Origin: Dendrobium chrysotoxum
Lineage: Eukaryota > Streptophyta > Magnoliopsida > Asparagales > Orchidaceae
DNA: 64,000 nucleotides
NCBI GenBank assembly: GCA_019925795.1
Contig: CM034309.1
Coordinates: 21,198,729-21,262,728, forward strand
Reading direction: 5' to 3'
Below, one piece after another: positions 1 through 9,986 of this stretch. Numbering within the stretch: position 1 is the first letter of the stretch; the number at the start of each line of letters is the position of its first letter. The notes beneath the pieces were generated by a model, which was not told where the DNA came from, ran no database searches, and saw only the letters and a program-made list of their open reading frames with translations. The translations under genes and the position numbers were made by a program.

Positions 1-179
1 CTGGCCTGCCACTTGTCGTCCCGAGAGCCTCCACCGCCAAATCTTTTATTTAATTAATTTAAAAATCTATTTTAAAATATTTTTAAATAAAAAAATCCTA
101 AAAATTATTTAAATTTTTTTAAAAATCCAAAAAATTATATATTTAATATTATTTGAATTATTATATTATATTATTAATA

Positions 180-184
180 TTATG

Positions 185-225
<41 letters not shown>

Positions 226-752
226 GATTGTTTATTGTTATTATTATTATTATTATTTTAAGGTATTATTACTATTATTATTATTTTAAAACTATTTAAA
301 ACTATTTTAATTATATTTATTATTTTTATTTTTATTATTTTTATTATTTTTATTATTATTATTATTATTATTATAATTTTATAACTTATTATTATTTTTT
401 TATTATTTCCTAACTTATTATTATTATTATTATTATTATTAATTTTATTATTTTATTACTTTTATATTATTATATTATTATTATCATTATTTTAAATTTG
501 TATTAATTATATTATTATATTACTATTATTGTGATTATTATTATTATTATTTTTTATGATTATTATTATTATTTTTTTTATCTATTATTATTATTATTAT
601 TACTATTATTATTATTATTATTATTATTGGTTTTACTATTATTATATTATTATTACTTTTATTATTATTATTATTATTATTACTATTATTATTATTTTAA
701 TATTTATTATTATTATATTATTATTATTTTATCATTATGGTATTATTATTAT
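180..752. repeat. ATT/TTA microsatellite expansion
   Basis: About 570 bp is almost entirely A and T in runs of TTA/ATT with short interruptions. Apparent reading frames through it are Tyr/Ile/Leu homopolymers and are not genes. The matching part of element R (around 59740-60060, reverse) is AT-rich but lacks the trinucleotide expansion, so it arose after the two elements diverged. Confidence 0.95.
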
Positions 753-1306
753 TATTTATATTTATTTTAAAATCCAGAAAACTTTAATAATTAATTAATG
801 TTAATTTAATAATTATTTTTAAGCATTAATTATTTTAAATTATTTAAAATTGCTTTTAAATGCATTTAACTTCAAAAATTCATAACTAATTCATTTTAAA
901 TCAGATTTTTACGCATAATACCTTGAATTTTTTAGAAAATTATGAATTTTTAATTTAAAAATATTTTCAGAAATCAAAATTTATTTTTCTGATAGATTTC
1001 TATATTATTTAATTGCTTAATTATTTAACTAATAATTAATAATTATATGTTAATTATTTTAAAACTAAAAATTATTTTTGATTATAAATTATTTTGAAAC
1101 CCCCCTGGTTGGCCAGTAGATCTCTCATATGTATGCAATTTTCAATTACCTTATTTTTAAATTTACATAACTATATGTATTAATATTTATGTATTTAAAA
1201 ATTATTTTAAAATTATATAAATATTTAAATCCCCTAATCTTAAGAGATCCACTTCTAGAAATTTTAAACATATGCTAAGTATTTGAACAGCATCCATGTG
1301 GGGAGC

Positions 1307-1341
1307 ATTAGTGAATGATTGGGCTCCAATCATTCACTAAT
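1307..1341. repeat. Perfect 16-bp inverted repeat (hairpin)
   Basis: The arm at 1307-1322 is the exact reverse complement of 1326-1341, with a 3-base GCT loop. GGAG/CTCC just outside can extend the stem across a short bulge. The matching stretch of element R does not appear to have it. It may be a tiny fold-back insertion or a local inversion-duplication. Confidence 0.85.
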
Positions 1342-3650
1342 TACTCCATTAATCTATTTTACTTAGTATTTCGTAGTCCTTGCATATGTAGGATGCACAA
1401 GCACTTAGCCTAAGGCTCTCCTAGATTTAAGGACTTAATGTGCTTATGTTTGCTGCATTACCCTCTATATTATCCTAAGGGTTAGTTTCAAACCTTGATT
1501 TAAAACCTGCTCAACGTAGTAACACCATGAGGACAATAATTAAGGACCAGTCTAGCCGACTTAGAGAAATTCTAGGAGCTAGGGTTTACCTCCGATTAAC
1601 TTGAAACTTGAACCATATCAACTTAGTGACATTATAAACCCCCTAAAATTTTCTAGAAATTTTTAGTAACCTTTAATCCACCTAATTAACAAACCCTAAC
1701 CTACCCCTTAATTAAGACCCGATAACTTTAAAAAATTCTAATAAATCCATTTTAAATCAAAAAATTATCAATAATATATCAAACTTTTTAGAATTCAGTC
1801 CTTAACCCCTTTAATTGGACTTCAATCTGAACTTTAATTTAATTTTGATTACAAATTATTTTTTAATTAAATTAAATAATTAAAAATTATTAAAAATTCA
1901 AAATTTTTCCCGAACACCTAGGAACATCTCCTTAGGTCATTCCTAACCTTTGAGGGTGATTCCAAAAGGTTTGGAGTTGATTCGGATCAAACCCCTAAAA
2001 CAACCCTTAATTAAATAATTTCGATAATTCATTAAATAAACCAAAGTTTAAAAATTCATAACTAATTTAAAAAAAATTTCAAATTGGACAAACTCAAAGG
2101 CATTCAACTCATATTAAAATCTAGTATTAATTAAAAATATTAGGATTCTAGAAATAAACTTAAATAAAAAAGTCAACAAATTCGATCAAACCTAAGTCAA
2201 AATTAGGTAAAAACTTTAAAAATTCATAACTTAATGTAGAAGAATCCAAATTGATCATACTTATAGTCTAACTGATTGGGTTAAGGTCTATTATTTTATA
2301 AAAATACTAACTATTTACAAACCATTCTTAATTAAAAATTCAACTTTTGCCCCCTTTGCCTTAGCGGGTGGGGTTGACCTTGAACCTTTTAAAATTCATT
2401 AACTTAACTTAAACTTCAAATAATACTACCCTAAGCTTTAAGTTAACCTCCTAACTCAATAATAAATCATTTAATGCATCTCCTCTCTTAATTTCTAACC
2501 GACTAAAGTAGCCTAATTAACTCCGATTGCTATTGGGTAACTCAGGCCTACGAGGCTATTAACTTAGCCCCAAGAAAAGTGAAATAAACTTCATGGCCTC
2601 AGTGTGAAACAAAGATAACAATTACTTAACCATTAAAATATATCTAATTTAATCATTAATGCATTAATATTTAAATTTAAACCTAAATCTCTCCCTTGGA
2701 CCTTTCAACAAACTTGAACATTAGATAACTTCAACTAACCACCCAGCTTAGGATATACCCCAGCTACACAGCCTCTTACACACACATAGAATTGTTTGCT
2801 AGGGCACTACTTCTAGTTTTAGAATAGGCCGATGTTTACTTTACTACTGTGTGCTGAGTTCTTCGAATTTTCACTGCATGCTGTGATTGAAACATTGTTG
2901 ATGTGTTTATTTACTTTTATTACACTATGTGAATTGATGAGATTGGCGATAGATTACCCATAGGTTAGAATAGATTTTTGATACTAACTATATCTTCTAC
3001 AGGTGGCCATGCTCATACAGCGCTGATGAAAAGGGATGCTAAAAATAATAAATAATTATATAAATGATTGTTACAGATGCTTCAGCAGCTTAGCCCCCCA
3101 GAATAAACGAGGGCTAAAATTAAATTATAAATATAACTGCTACAGGTGCTCCAAATGCTTAGCTCTCAGATGATTAAAGAGCATGGCCAAGTGTGGCTGG
3201 CAATGAGTACTTTAATTTCATATATAATTGCTTGAGTTATTTTATATCAATTGCTTAGGATAACTTTACAGCGGAGTCTAGAATTTTCTGTTTCATATTA
3301 ATATAATTAATTTGTATTGTGGTTAAGAGTTGTAAAAGTGTACGTTTGAGTGGGGATACACGGATCCAAAGGTTAGATTCTAAAAATGAAAGGACACTCA
3401 TTATGAGTATAGTCTTTTCTATTTGGAAGTCTAAATTTGGATCTCCTACTACCCAAGGTGGAAGAGACTATCTCCCTTTTGGGGGAGAGTTTTCTTCCCC
3501 ACATTAGGTATCCAGCCATAACAAACCTAAGGAGCTCAAAGAAAGAAGATCAAGGAGCCCGATGAAGAAAAGATCAAGAAGATGAAGATAAAGAGTATCC
3601 CACTCAAAGTTACTTACGTCTTTTCTAGGATTAGAATCCAGGTTGTTGTC

Positions 3651-3667
3651 AGTGGCGCCCGACCACT
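3651..3667 (+). other. Conserved small hairpin in element L
   Basis: AGTGG and CCACT flank a 7-base loop. Element R has the same stem with a different loop (57343-57359, minus strand). The flanks (an AGAATCC..GGTTGT block before, an ACAGACCCTGG-like block after) are also shared. The first bases TGGCGCCCGA resemble a retroviral primer-binding site, but element R reads TGGTACCCGG, so that is not supported. Confidence 0.5.
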
Positions 3668-4754
3668 TTATTTTTTACAGACCCTGGTTTGTAATAAAGG
3701 GCAGTTGGCCTATAGATATTTATTTAATTAATTTGGTTACTTAATATGTTAAATTTGATGTTGATTGTGATTAGGATCAGCATATTTTTCTTAGTTTCTT
3801 GGCGATTGCATGTCGTTGTTTTATTTTAGCCTGGATTCGATCAGAGGCTCGTGAGGACACGCAAAAATTTTCTACTTATAACTAACATTCAAAATTTTAA
3901 GAAATAAATAACATAGAGACTTAACGACCTAGGGAATAGCCAGAATCGTCCGGGATCGTATGCATATTATTGCATTTCTCCCATCCCTTCCATAAGACAC
4001 TTTCCCGCCTGCGGGTAGAGTCCGGATAATCTGGCCTATAAGGATGAGGTGCCGGACCTGGGGAAGCCTAGTCTTTTCTAAAAATTATTTTCTATAAGCC
4101 TTTTTAAAATTCTGTGCATATCTGATTTGAGACTGTTAACTAGCATGTATTGCATTAGAAATCAATTAAATTAAAATTTTAATTGCATTAGTGCTAGGAG
4201 CATTAACCCTATATAAGTCCAAGGTCATTTAAGAAACTCTCTAGATGTCGGCCTCAAATTCTCAAAAAAACTATAACATATCCACCCATCTTTTATAAAT
4301 GATTAGACTCATGATTTTGAATTGATTAGGTGGTTAGCTAGTTCCCCAATCCAGGCCAGGATAAGTCCAGGTTTTGCATTGTATTATTAGGACACGGGTA
4401 TTAGTGTCGCGTAAACACTAAACCCATTCTAGATATAGGATTCAAGGATACTACTGTCAGTGTCTCATAGTACGCCTCATCGGTGGGTAAGTTCTCTATT
4501 CTTCAAAGGCTATAAATCTTACATATCCGCATCACACGGATGACGCCTCCTCCATCCTTCTCTCTTGTATGCTCTGAGTGTATTATCTATTTCTTTTTCT
4601 CCAGTTTCTTCTCATTGCTTTAGTCCCTCCAGATGCTGATGTGAGCCGTGTATATTGACTAAGCCAAATCGAACCATCCTTAATTCTCCCTTTTGACTAG
4701 GATTTCCTAGTCTTCTCCCTATGTGACAATCCCATCTGAAAGTATAATATAGAA

Positions 4755-4850
4755 TCCTTAATCAAGAGTCTTCTCGGGCCTCGACTTGAGATGTAATTAA
4801 CCACGGGGGCTTACGCCCGTGGGAAACCGAATCCCACTATCTAAACCCCA
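4755..4850 (+). other. Twin stem-loop cassette, copy L
   Basis: Stem-loop 1 has arms 4772-4778 and 4785-4791 (7 pairs, two of them G-T) with a 6-base loop. The linker TGTAATTAA follows. Stem-loop 2 has arms 4801-4807 and 4816-4822 (7 Watson-Crick pairs) with loop GGCTTACG. The upstream motif TTAATCAAGAGT and a downstream CCCACTATCTA block are also shared with the copies at 9523-9620 and 56140-56245. Function unknown. Confidence 0.6.
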
Positions 4851-5284
4851 CTCGAGCTGATGTATCGGGTGGGGGAAACCCGTTGTTCCGATTAGGTCGT
4901 ACATATTATTACCCATTCGGGTGCGCTGGTGAGAGCCGCTATCCTCAATGGTTGATCGTATGTATGATCTAATCTGCCCTCCCATTGGCCTGCTTGTGAA
5001 GAGCGCAGAGGCCTGCGATCGTTTTGTCTTCCGGAATAGTGCGGCCGTACCCTCTGCATTCTGTTCCCCCGCTAAGCGGTGTTCTTTTCGAAGGTCCACA
5101 TCATTGTTGGGAAATAATATACGTTCTTGTAATTGTTTATATAATGTATGTAAAAAGCTACATAATTAATCCTACTTGTATCTTATTCAGTTATCATTAT
5201 TTTTTTGTGAATCTATGAATATGTGGCTGTTTATATCTTATAATTTTAGTATTTTTTGGTAATTGCATTTTAATTTTTGTTTGT
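4851..5284. other. Unassigned spacer; right part may be Athila leader
   Basis: No gene is seen. The left two thirds is GC-richer and has overlapping short frames on both strands without family resemblance. The AT-rich part from about 5110 lies directly upstream of the point where the gag reading frame resumes after removal of the RTE insertion, so it may be the untranslated leader of the Athila-like element. No 5' LTR matching 11686-13253 was found here. Confidence 0.3.
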
Positions 5285-5301
5285 TATTGGTGTATGCATA
5301 G
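5285..5301 (+). repeat. Target-site duplication, left copy, of RTE-1
   Basis: TATTGGTGTATGCATAG here matches 9970-9986 with one mismatch (G/A). The two copies bracket the RTE insertion exactly: sequence after the left copy is LINE-like, and sequence before the right copy is the LINE's TTG-rich tail. Confidence 0.85.
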
Positions 5302-5770
5302 TTTGAGTAGATCTAAAACTGAATATATGGAGTGTAATTTTAGTAATAATAGATCTAGTGAGGGATTGTGACTTTGGGTGATCAAGTTATTAATAAGAGT
5401 ATATGTTTTTGATATCTTGGGTCTATTGTTCAGAGTGATGGTGAAATAGATGTGAATATTATTAGTAGAATTCAAGTTGGATGATTGGAGTGGAGGAATG
5501 CATTGGGCTTATTGTGTGATAGAAGTCCCTCTACCACAAACTTAAGGGAAATCCTATAAAATGGTGGTTAGACCTGCAATGCTTTATGGTGCAGAATGTT
5601 GGCCATTAAAAGAGAAGCATAATATTAAGTTGAGTGTTGTAGAGGTGAGAATTCTCAGGTGGATGAGTGGCTTTACTTTTAGAGACATGATACGAAATGA
5701 GCATATACATGAAAAGGTTAGAGTAGCTCCAGTGGAAGATAAGATTAGAGAGAGCCGTCTTAGATGGTTT
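5302..5770 (+). pseudogene. RTE-type LINE, RT C-terminal region, 5'-truncated (RTE-1, part 1)
   Basis: The sequence parallels 21893-22375 of RTE-2 at high nucleotide similarity. The frame at 5561-5770 contains RPAMLYGAECW, LRWMSGFTFRD and VRVAPVEDKIRESRLRW, typical of the region after the reverse-transcriptase domain in plant RTE elements. Upstream is shifted and stopped. The copy begins abruptly after the target duplication, as expected for a 5'-truncated insertion. It is broken at 5770 by the nested element and resumes at 9733. Confidence 0.85.
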
Positions 5771-5799
5771 GTCACTGTTGACTATAAAAAATGAGACAT

Positions 5800-6500
5800 A
5801 AAAGAAATGAAATGATCAAACAGACACATCTTTCCAATTCGGGCCCACTATACACAGTTGCGTGCTTAAGCGAAGCAACTGTTCGTTCAAAACTACACAA
5901 CCGCCTACTCATTTTCTTCAAAATGACAGGAAATAGCGATTGGGGGAGGAGGTACTCACATAAATGAAATCGAAGCTCCACTTGTTCATCTGCCTCATTC
6001 TCTGCCGGACACTCGCCTCTTGCATGCGACGCCCTGCCTCCAATCAAAATCCCATCTCCACCTAGCCTTCTGCGATTGAGATCCCATGCACGAACACTAC
6101 CTTCAGCCTCGTCCGACAGCCCTTGCACCACCTTATTTACGATCAAGCCACTCCAACATGCCGGCCGACCTCCCGCAAACTGCCTCCGACGCCCATGCTC
6201 GAAACGTCATTCGGCCTACTTGGTACACATGATCTCTTGCGTGCCTTCAACCTAGCTTTCCTCGTCCGACACCCATACGCCGGACCAACCTGCTTACCTG
6301 CATCGAACCCACGATCGCAGTCAAAGCCCTCAACTCCGAAGCACGTGAGCCAGTTTCCTTCACATTTCTGCCTCCGTCCAAAGATCCCATCGGCGAACCC
6401 TCTATGTTGCCGAATCCCGTCCGATGCCCTAGACCCGCGTGCGAACACCCACGCGACCAACTCACCTCCGCCGGCTTCACTCTGTGAATCTGTGTAAGTA
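5800..6500. other. GC-rich block of unknown origin inside element M
   Basis: Base composition differs sharply from the AT-rich surroundings. Overlapping open frames of up to 128 codons occur on both strands (for example 6123-6497 plus, 6143-6529 minus), none recognisable. Several frames open at once is a composition effect. The block may be a captured gene end or promoter, possibly from the same donor as the MSH6 fragment just downstream, but I cannot identify it. Confidence 0.4.
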
Positions 6501-6526
6501 TTAACAATAGATAAATCTATTGTTAA
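6501..6526. repeat. Perfect 12-bp inverted repeat
   Basis: TTAACAATAGAT (6501-6512) is mirrored exactly at 6515-6526 around AA. It sits at the junction between the GC-rich block and the AT-rich MSH6-bearing part and might mark a joining point. Confidence 0.8.
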
Positions 6527-6729
6527 CATAATATGTTATTATATCAAAATGGCAGATTTCACAATGACGAAAGGCTATTGGTTGGAGATCTTTTCAAAAG
6601 AGAGAGGGAACCAATAATCTGAATGGAGGCGATAAATTCTATTCAACTATTTAGAGAAAATATAATCATGATCATGTCCAAGATGTCAGAATGATGTCCT
6701 TTGTATAAAAAAAAAGGGAGACATTATTA

Positions 6730-6978
6730 ACATGTTCAAATGCTTCTTACTTGATGTCAGACACTGAAAAATGCCAAAATTTTGATGAACACAATACGCA
6801 AGGTATATTACTTGGTATTTGTGCTGTGGATATTTCAACCAACAAATTCATATGTTGAGACAGTTTGAAGATTATCTGAAGGGGGACTGCTTATGTTCAA
6901 TATTATCAGAATTGAGGCCAATGGAGATTATGAAGCCTGTTAAGGAGCTCATTATTACAACTGAAAAAGGAAAAAAAA
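6730..6978 (+). pseudogene. MSH6: Captured fragment of DNA mismatch-repair gene MSH6, broken
   Basis: One frame (6730-6855) reads SNASYLM.., then LLGICAVDISTNKF, and ends at a stop. The next frame continues with RQFEDYLKGDCLCSILSELR and EIMKPVKE up to about 6978. Together these match, in order, the connector-domain stretch of plant MSH6 (family pattern ..ASYLMA..GVCxVDVAT..GQFKDD..LLSEMRPVEIIKPAK), a MutS-family protein that pairs with MSH2 to recognise mismatches. Only about 80 residues are present, with a frameshift and a poly-A run at the end, so it is non-functional. It lies inside element M, which suggests capture by the element; it may also be a remnant of cDNA. Family assignment is from memory of the motif order. 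Confidence 0.7.
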
Positions 6979-7104
6979 AAATATTAATACATCTTCTACC
7001 TTAGATGTTAATGTGGTGGCATATTTCCAAGCTTTTGTTTGGATAATTAAAATGGTTCTTATCTAAAATAATAAATTCTAATAAATAATAATTTTTAAAG
7101 AGAA

Positions 7105-7290
7105 TGAAGACCCGCACCGTGATTTTTAATCTGGACAGATGGTTTTAAATTGAAGACCTCGCGCCGTCGACCTTAGGTCCGGGCGAGATGGTTTCAAATG
7201 AAGACCTCGCGCCGTCGACCTTAGGTCTGGGCGAGATGATTTTTAATTCAAAGACCCTACACCGTCGACCTTAGGTCCGGGTAGGAAGAA
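7105..7290 (+). repeat. ~48-bp tandem repeat, four units
   Basis: Units begin near 7105, 7151, 7199 and 7247 with the pattern GAAGACCTCGCGCCGTCGAC followed by CTTAGGTCCGGGCGAGATG. The middle two are nearly identical, the first is degenerate and the last is shortened. The repeat is GC-rich in an AT-rich setting, with one GTCGAC in each of the last three units. Confidence 0.85.
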
Positions 7291-7329
7291 ATTACGGTAA
7301 ATGCAATCCCGATTTCTCCCTCGACGGGG

Positions 7330-8254
7330 AGGGGACGCCGGGAGGCTGCCGAAGTTTTTTGAAAATTACTAAAATTTCATTATTTGAGCAATTGGAAAGC
7401 AATTCATCTTGGATTTTAATTAATCAATTGATTTTTAATTAATCAATAGATTAATTGAAATAATTAATTGATTAAAATTAATTAATCAAAATTAATTAAA
7501 ATTAATTAATCAAATTTAATTAAAATTTAGTTGCTTGGTTAATTAATTAAAATATGGTGGTAGTTTAAAATACAAGAACAATTTAAAATCTGAGAATTGT
7601 TTAAATTCGGGAGCATTTCTAATCCTTGAGCAAATTTAAAATCTGAGAGCATTTAAAATATGAGAGTTTAAAAAAAAATCAAAAGCTTTGAAATTTAAAT
7701 TGATTAATTTGTTAATTAATTTAGTAATCAATTGAGCAACTATAAAAATAAAAAATACAATAAAAATGTATTTTTCATTAATCAACCTATACAATTGATA
7801 TTAAATGCTCTCTCAAACTCTCCAAACTCTCAAACAAATTGTACAAGCTCTCCTGTACAAAACTCTCCAACAGAACAACCTATTCTCCAAGCTCTCCAAT
7901 GCTCAAAGATAAAACTATAAAGTAGCACGAACTCTAGATCAGCACGTAACTGCACACAAAATAAATAAATATTAGTACATCATAAATAAAATAAAAATCA
8001 TCAAAATGCTGGAGAGTGATAAATCTAACTACTGATAAAACAAAAGTACTGGGAAGCAAGAAAAGCTAAATACTGAAAAACTAGTAGAGCCACAGTGTAG
8101 TAGGAAAAAGACTACGAGCACAAAACAATTAAAACACTGACGCAAGCGTCAAAGCCTCGAAGTGTCAAAATCACAAACTCAAACTAACTCAAACAAGTAC
8201 ATAACAAATCTCCAAACATTGTACAAGCAACTACTGTCTTTTTAAACTAAAATC
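7330..8254. other. AT-rich non-coding part of element M
   Basis: Interleaved AATTAATCAA motifs (7385-7545) and TCTCCAA-rich runs (7800-7905). No recognisable frame. Confidence 0.4.
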
Positions 8255-9240
8255 CCCGGGCAGCCTTGTTTATAAGAACTTGGTTGTAAGACCCACTGCA
8301 CGACAGCTTTCATAGGAAAGACGTAAGCCCGACCTTCGGGAAAAGTTTTAGGTAAAATTTACCTAAAACCCTAACCCCAATTAAAACACCAGCAACTTCT
8401 AATAGAAGCTATAAATTTGACCTCTAAAAGAGATGTTTAGGTGATAACACAAACCTAGACCCCTCAATTGGGCATCCTAGTATATAGGGCTAGGTTGTAA
8501 GACCCATCACTCGGGCCACTTAACTTATAGAGCTAGATTGTAAGACCCATCATTATGCAAACTTCTAAGGAAGCCATAAGACCAAACCAACCAAAATGTT
8601 CGGGCTACCCTTAGTAGAGGTTGCAAGTCCCACTAATTGGGCAACTTGTAAATGGAGCAGTAAGGCCCAACCCAAAATCAAATCTTCAGGCAACTTCCAA
8701 GTGAAGTCGTAAGACCCACTTTTTTGGAAAATTACTAAAATAAATTGCAATGATCCAAAAACTCAAATAATTAAATTCAAACGTATGGGCATCCTAGTCT
8801 ATAGGATTAGGTTGTAAGACCCACTATCGGGCAACTTTCAAGTGAAGTCATAAGACCCACTTTTTAGGAAAATTGCTAAAATAAATTGCAATGATCCTAA
8901 AACTCAAATAATTAAATTTAATTCATGGGCATCTTAATTTAAAGGGATTAAGTTGTAAGACTGTCTTTTTAGGCAACTTCCTAAGGGAAGTCATAAGACC
9001 TACCCAAATAATTAAACCCTCGGACAGCCTTGCTATAGAGTTAGGTTGTAAGACCCATCTTTGGGCAACTCATAAATAGAGTAGTAAGCCTTATTCCAAA
9101 TAAAATCTCCAGGCTACTTTCTACGAAAGACGTAAGTCCCAACCTAAATCTTAATACCTGGGCTACTTCCTAAAGAAGCCATAAGACCCGCTCTAATCCA
9201 AACTTTTATATAACTTCTAAACGAAGTTATAAATCCCTAA
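8255..9240 (+). repeat. Diverged array built on GTAAGACCCA motifs
   Basis: More than a dozen variants of (G/A)TAAGACCCA(C/T) recur every 40-60 bp, alternating with GGGCAACTTCCAAGTGAAG- and GGGCATCCTAGTCTATAGG-like blocks. A higher-order unit of about 130 bp is evident by comparing 8700-8830 with 8830-8960. It looks like an old tandem array inside an LTR. No frame is maintained. Confidence 0.7.
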
Positions 9241-9522
9241 ACTAAATCAACTTATGGGTATTCTAATAGATGTAAACCCCAAAACCTCCAAAAATTAAAA
9301 TTAAAATTAAAACTCAAATCTAACCACCTCAGTCTACTCGGGATCCCTGAGAGGATGCAACCCATGGCTGCTAGTCAGATTCTTTGGACACTATGGTCAA
9401 TGATTGTTAGTGTTGGTAGATTGAAACTACGGTATACTCGGGATGATGGAACCATGGATCTTGATCGGTTTACTTCCATTTTCCCCATAATCGAGACTAA
9501 AATCAACCAAAATTTATTCATC

Positions 9523-9620
9523 CTTAATCGAGAGTGCTCTCTTACGTGTTAAGAGAGGTAATTAACTATGAGTGCTTGCGCTTATGGGAAGTAAGGACCC
9601 CAGATCTAATTAAACCCTGA
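9523..9620 (+). other. Twin stem-loop cassette, copy M
   Basis: Stem-loop 1 has arms 9537-9544 and 9550-9557 (8 perfect pairs, loop CGTGT). The linker GTAATTAA is at 9558-9565. Stem-loop 2 has arms 9566-9572 and 9581-9587 (7 pairs, two G-T) with loop TGCTTGCG. Upstream CTTAATCGAGAGT and downstream CCCAGATCTA match the other copies. Confidence 0.6.
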
Positions 9621-9732
9621 CTACCCTCAGAGAAAATCTGGTTAATTCTAATCTAACTTAAGGGAAATGAAATCCTACAGCTATGAAGCAGGATTCACGC
9701 ATTCGTGCCATTTTTCTTGAGCCAACAGTCAC

Positions 9733-9969
9733 ATAAAATGACGGCCTTTCGATGACCCGGTTAGGAAAGTAGATGTATTTAATTTGACTTATATTAAGAA
9801 ATATAGAGGTAGACCTAAGAAAGACTTGGTTAGAAAATATTAGAAATAACCTTTCTTTATTAGATTTAAATGAGAATTTAACTCTTAATAGAACACAATG
9901 GAGAAAAAAAGGATTCATATAGCCGACCCCACATAGTGAGCTAATTGCTTGATATTATTGTTGTTGTTG
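9733..9969 (+). pseudogene. RTE-1 LINE 3' end (part 2)
   Basis: The sequence continues the LINE interrupted at 5770. It parallels 22385-22600 of RTE-2, including the region that in intact relatives encodes the RGRPKKTW..LDLNGNL..RTQWRKMIHVAD-type C-terminus, here frameshifted. It ends in a TTATTGTTGTTGTTG tail followed by the right target duplication at 9970-9986. A short TTG-type tail is usual for RTE elements. Confidence 0.85.
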
Positions 9970-9986
9970 TATTGGTGTATACATAG
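9970..9986 (+). repeat. Target-site duplication, right copy, of RTE-1
   Basis: TATTGGTGTATACATAG, matching 5285-5301 with one mismatch. Confidence 0.85.

Larger units (their letters stand above)
1..4850 (+). mobile_element. LTR-retroelement relic, non-coding (element L)
   Basis: No coding frame is recognisable. The stretch aligns by eye, in reverse complement, with about 60130-56140 (element R). Shared blocks include the GC-rich start at 1-45, a paired block with GCATGGCCA motifs near 3005-3190, the AGTGG hairpin at 3651-3667, a GC-rich block at 3990-4080 and the twin stem-loop at 4772-4822. Block order and the roughly 1.1-kb spacing between the last two hairpins are the same in both. Conservation without a frame suggests LTR or leader sequence of a large Ty3/gypsy-type element, but no terminus or primer-binding site could be fixed. 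The 5' part lies outside the window. Confidence 0.45.
5776..9727 (+). mobile_element. Nested TG...CA insertion with 5-bp TSD (element M)
   Basis: The element starts TGTTGAC and ends GCCAACA, and GTCAC flanks it at 5771-5775 and 9728-9732. Removing it plus one GTCAC restores a LINE sequence collinear with RTE-2 (around 22355-22385), so the boundaries are firm. TG..CA ends with a 5-bp duplication are the signature of LTR retrotransposons. No internal direct LTR pair or pol frame was found, so it may be a long solo LTR or a large non-autonomous element. Inside lie an unidentified GC-rich block, a broken MSH6 fragment, two repeat arrays and the twin stem-loop, 140 bp from its right end. Confidence 0.75.

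Noticed and set aside
531..798. Overlapping 79- and 80-codon open frames
   Set aside because: They are translations of the ATT microsatellite (Tyr, Ile and Leu runs) without any gene-like composition.
3651..3672. Lys-tRNA-type primer-binding site
   Set aside because: TGGCGCCCGA looks like one, but the homologous place in element R differs within the critical bases while keeping the hairpin.
4755..4850. Hammerhead ribozyme in the twin stem-loop cassette
   Set aside because: CTGATG appears only in the loop of copy R and a GAAAC-like word only after stem 2 of copy L. The required core is not present together in any copy.
6143..6529. 128-codon minus frame as a gene
   Set aside because: Several frames on both strands are open in the same GC-rich block. 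No known domain, start context or splice pattern supports one.
5776..9727. CACTA-type DNA transposon interpretation of element M
   Set aside because: The ends partly resemble CACTA inverted repeats, but no matching 3-bp direct duplication fits. A 5-bp duplication with TG...CA ends restores the interrupted LINE.
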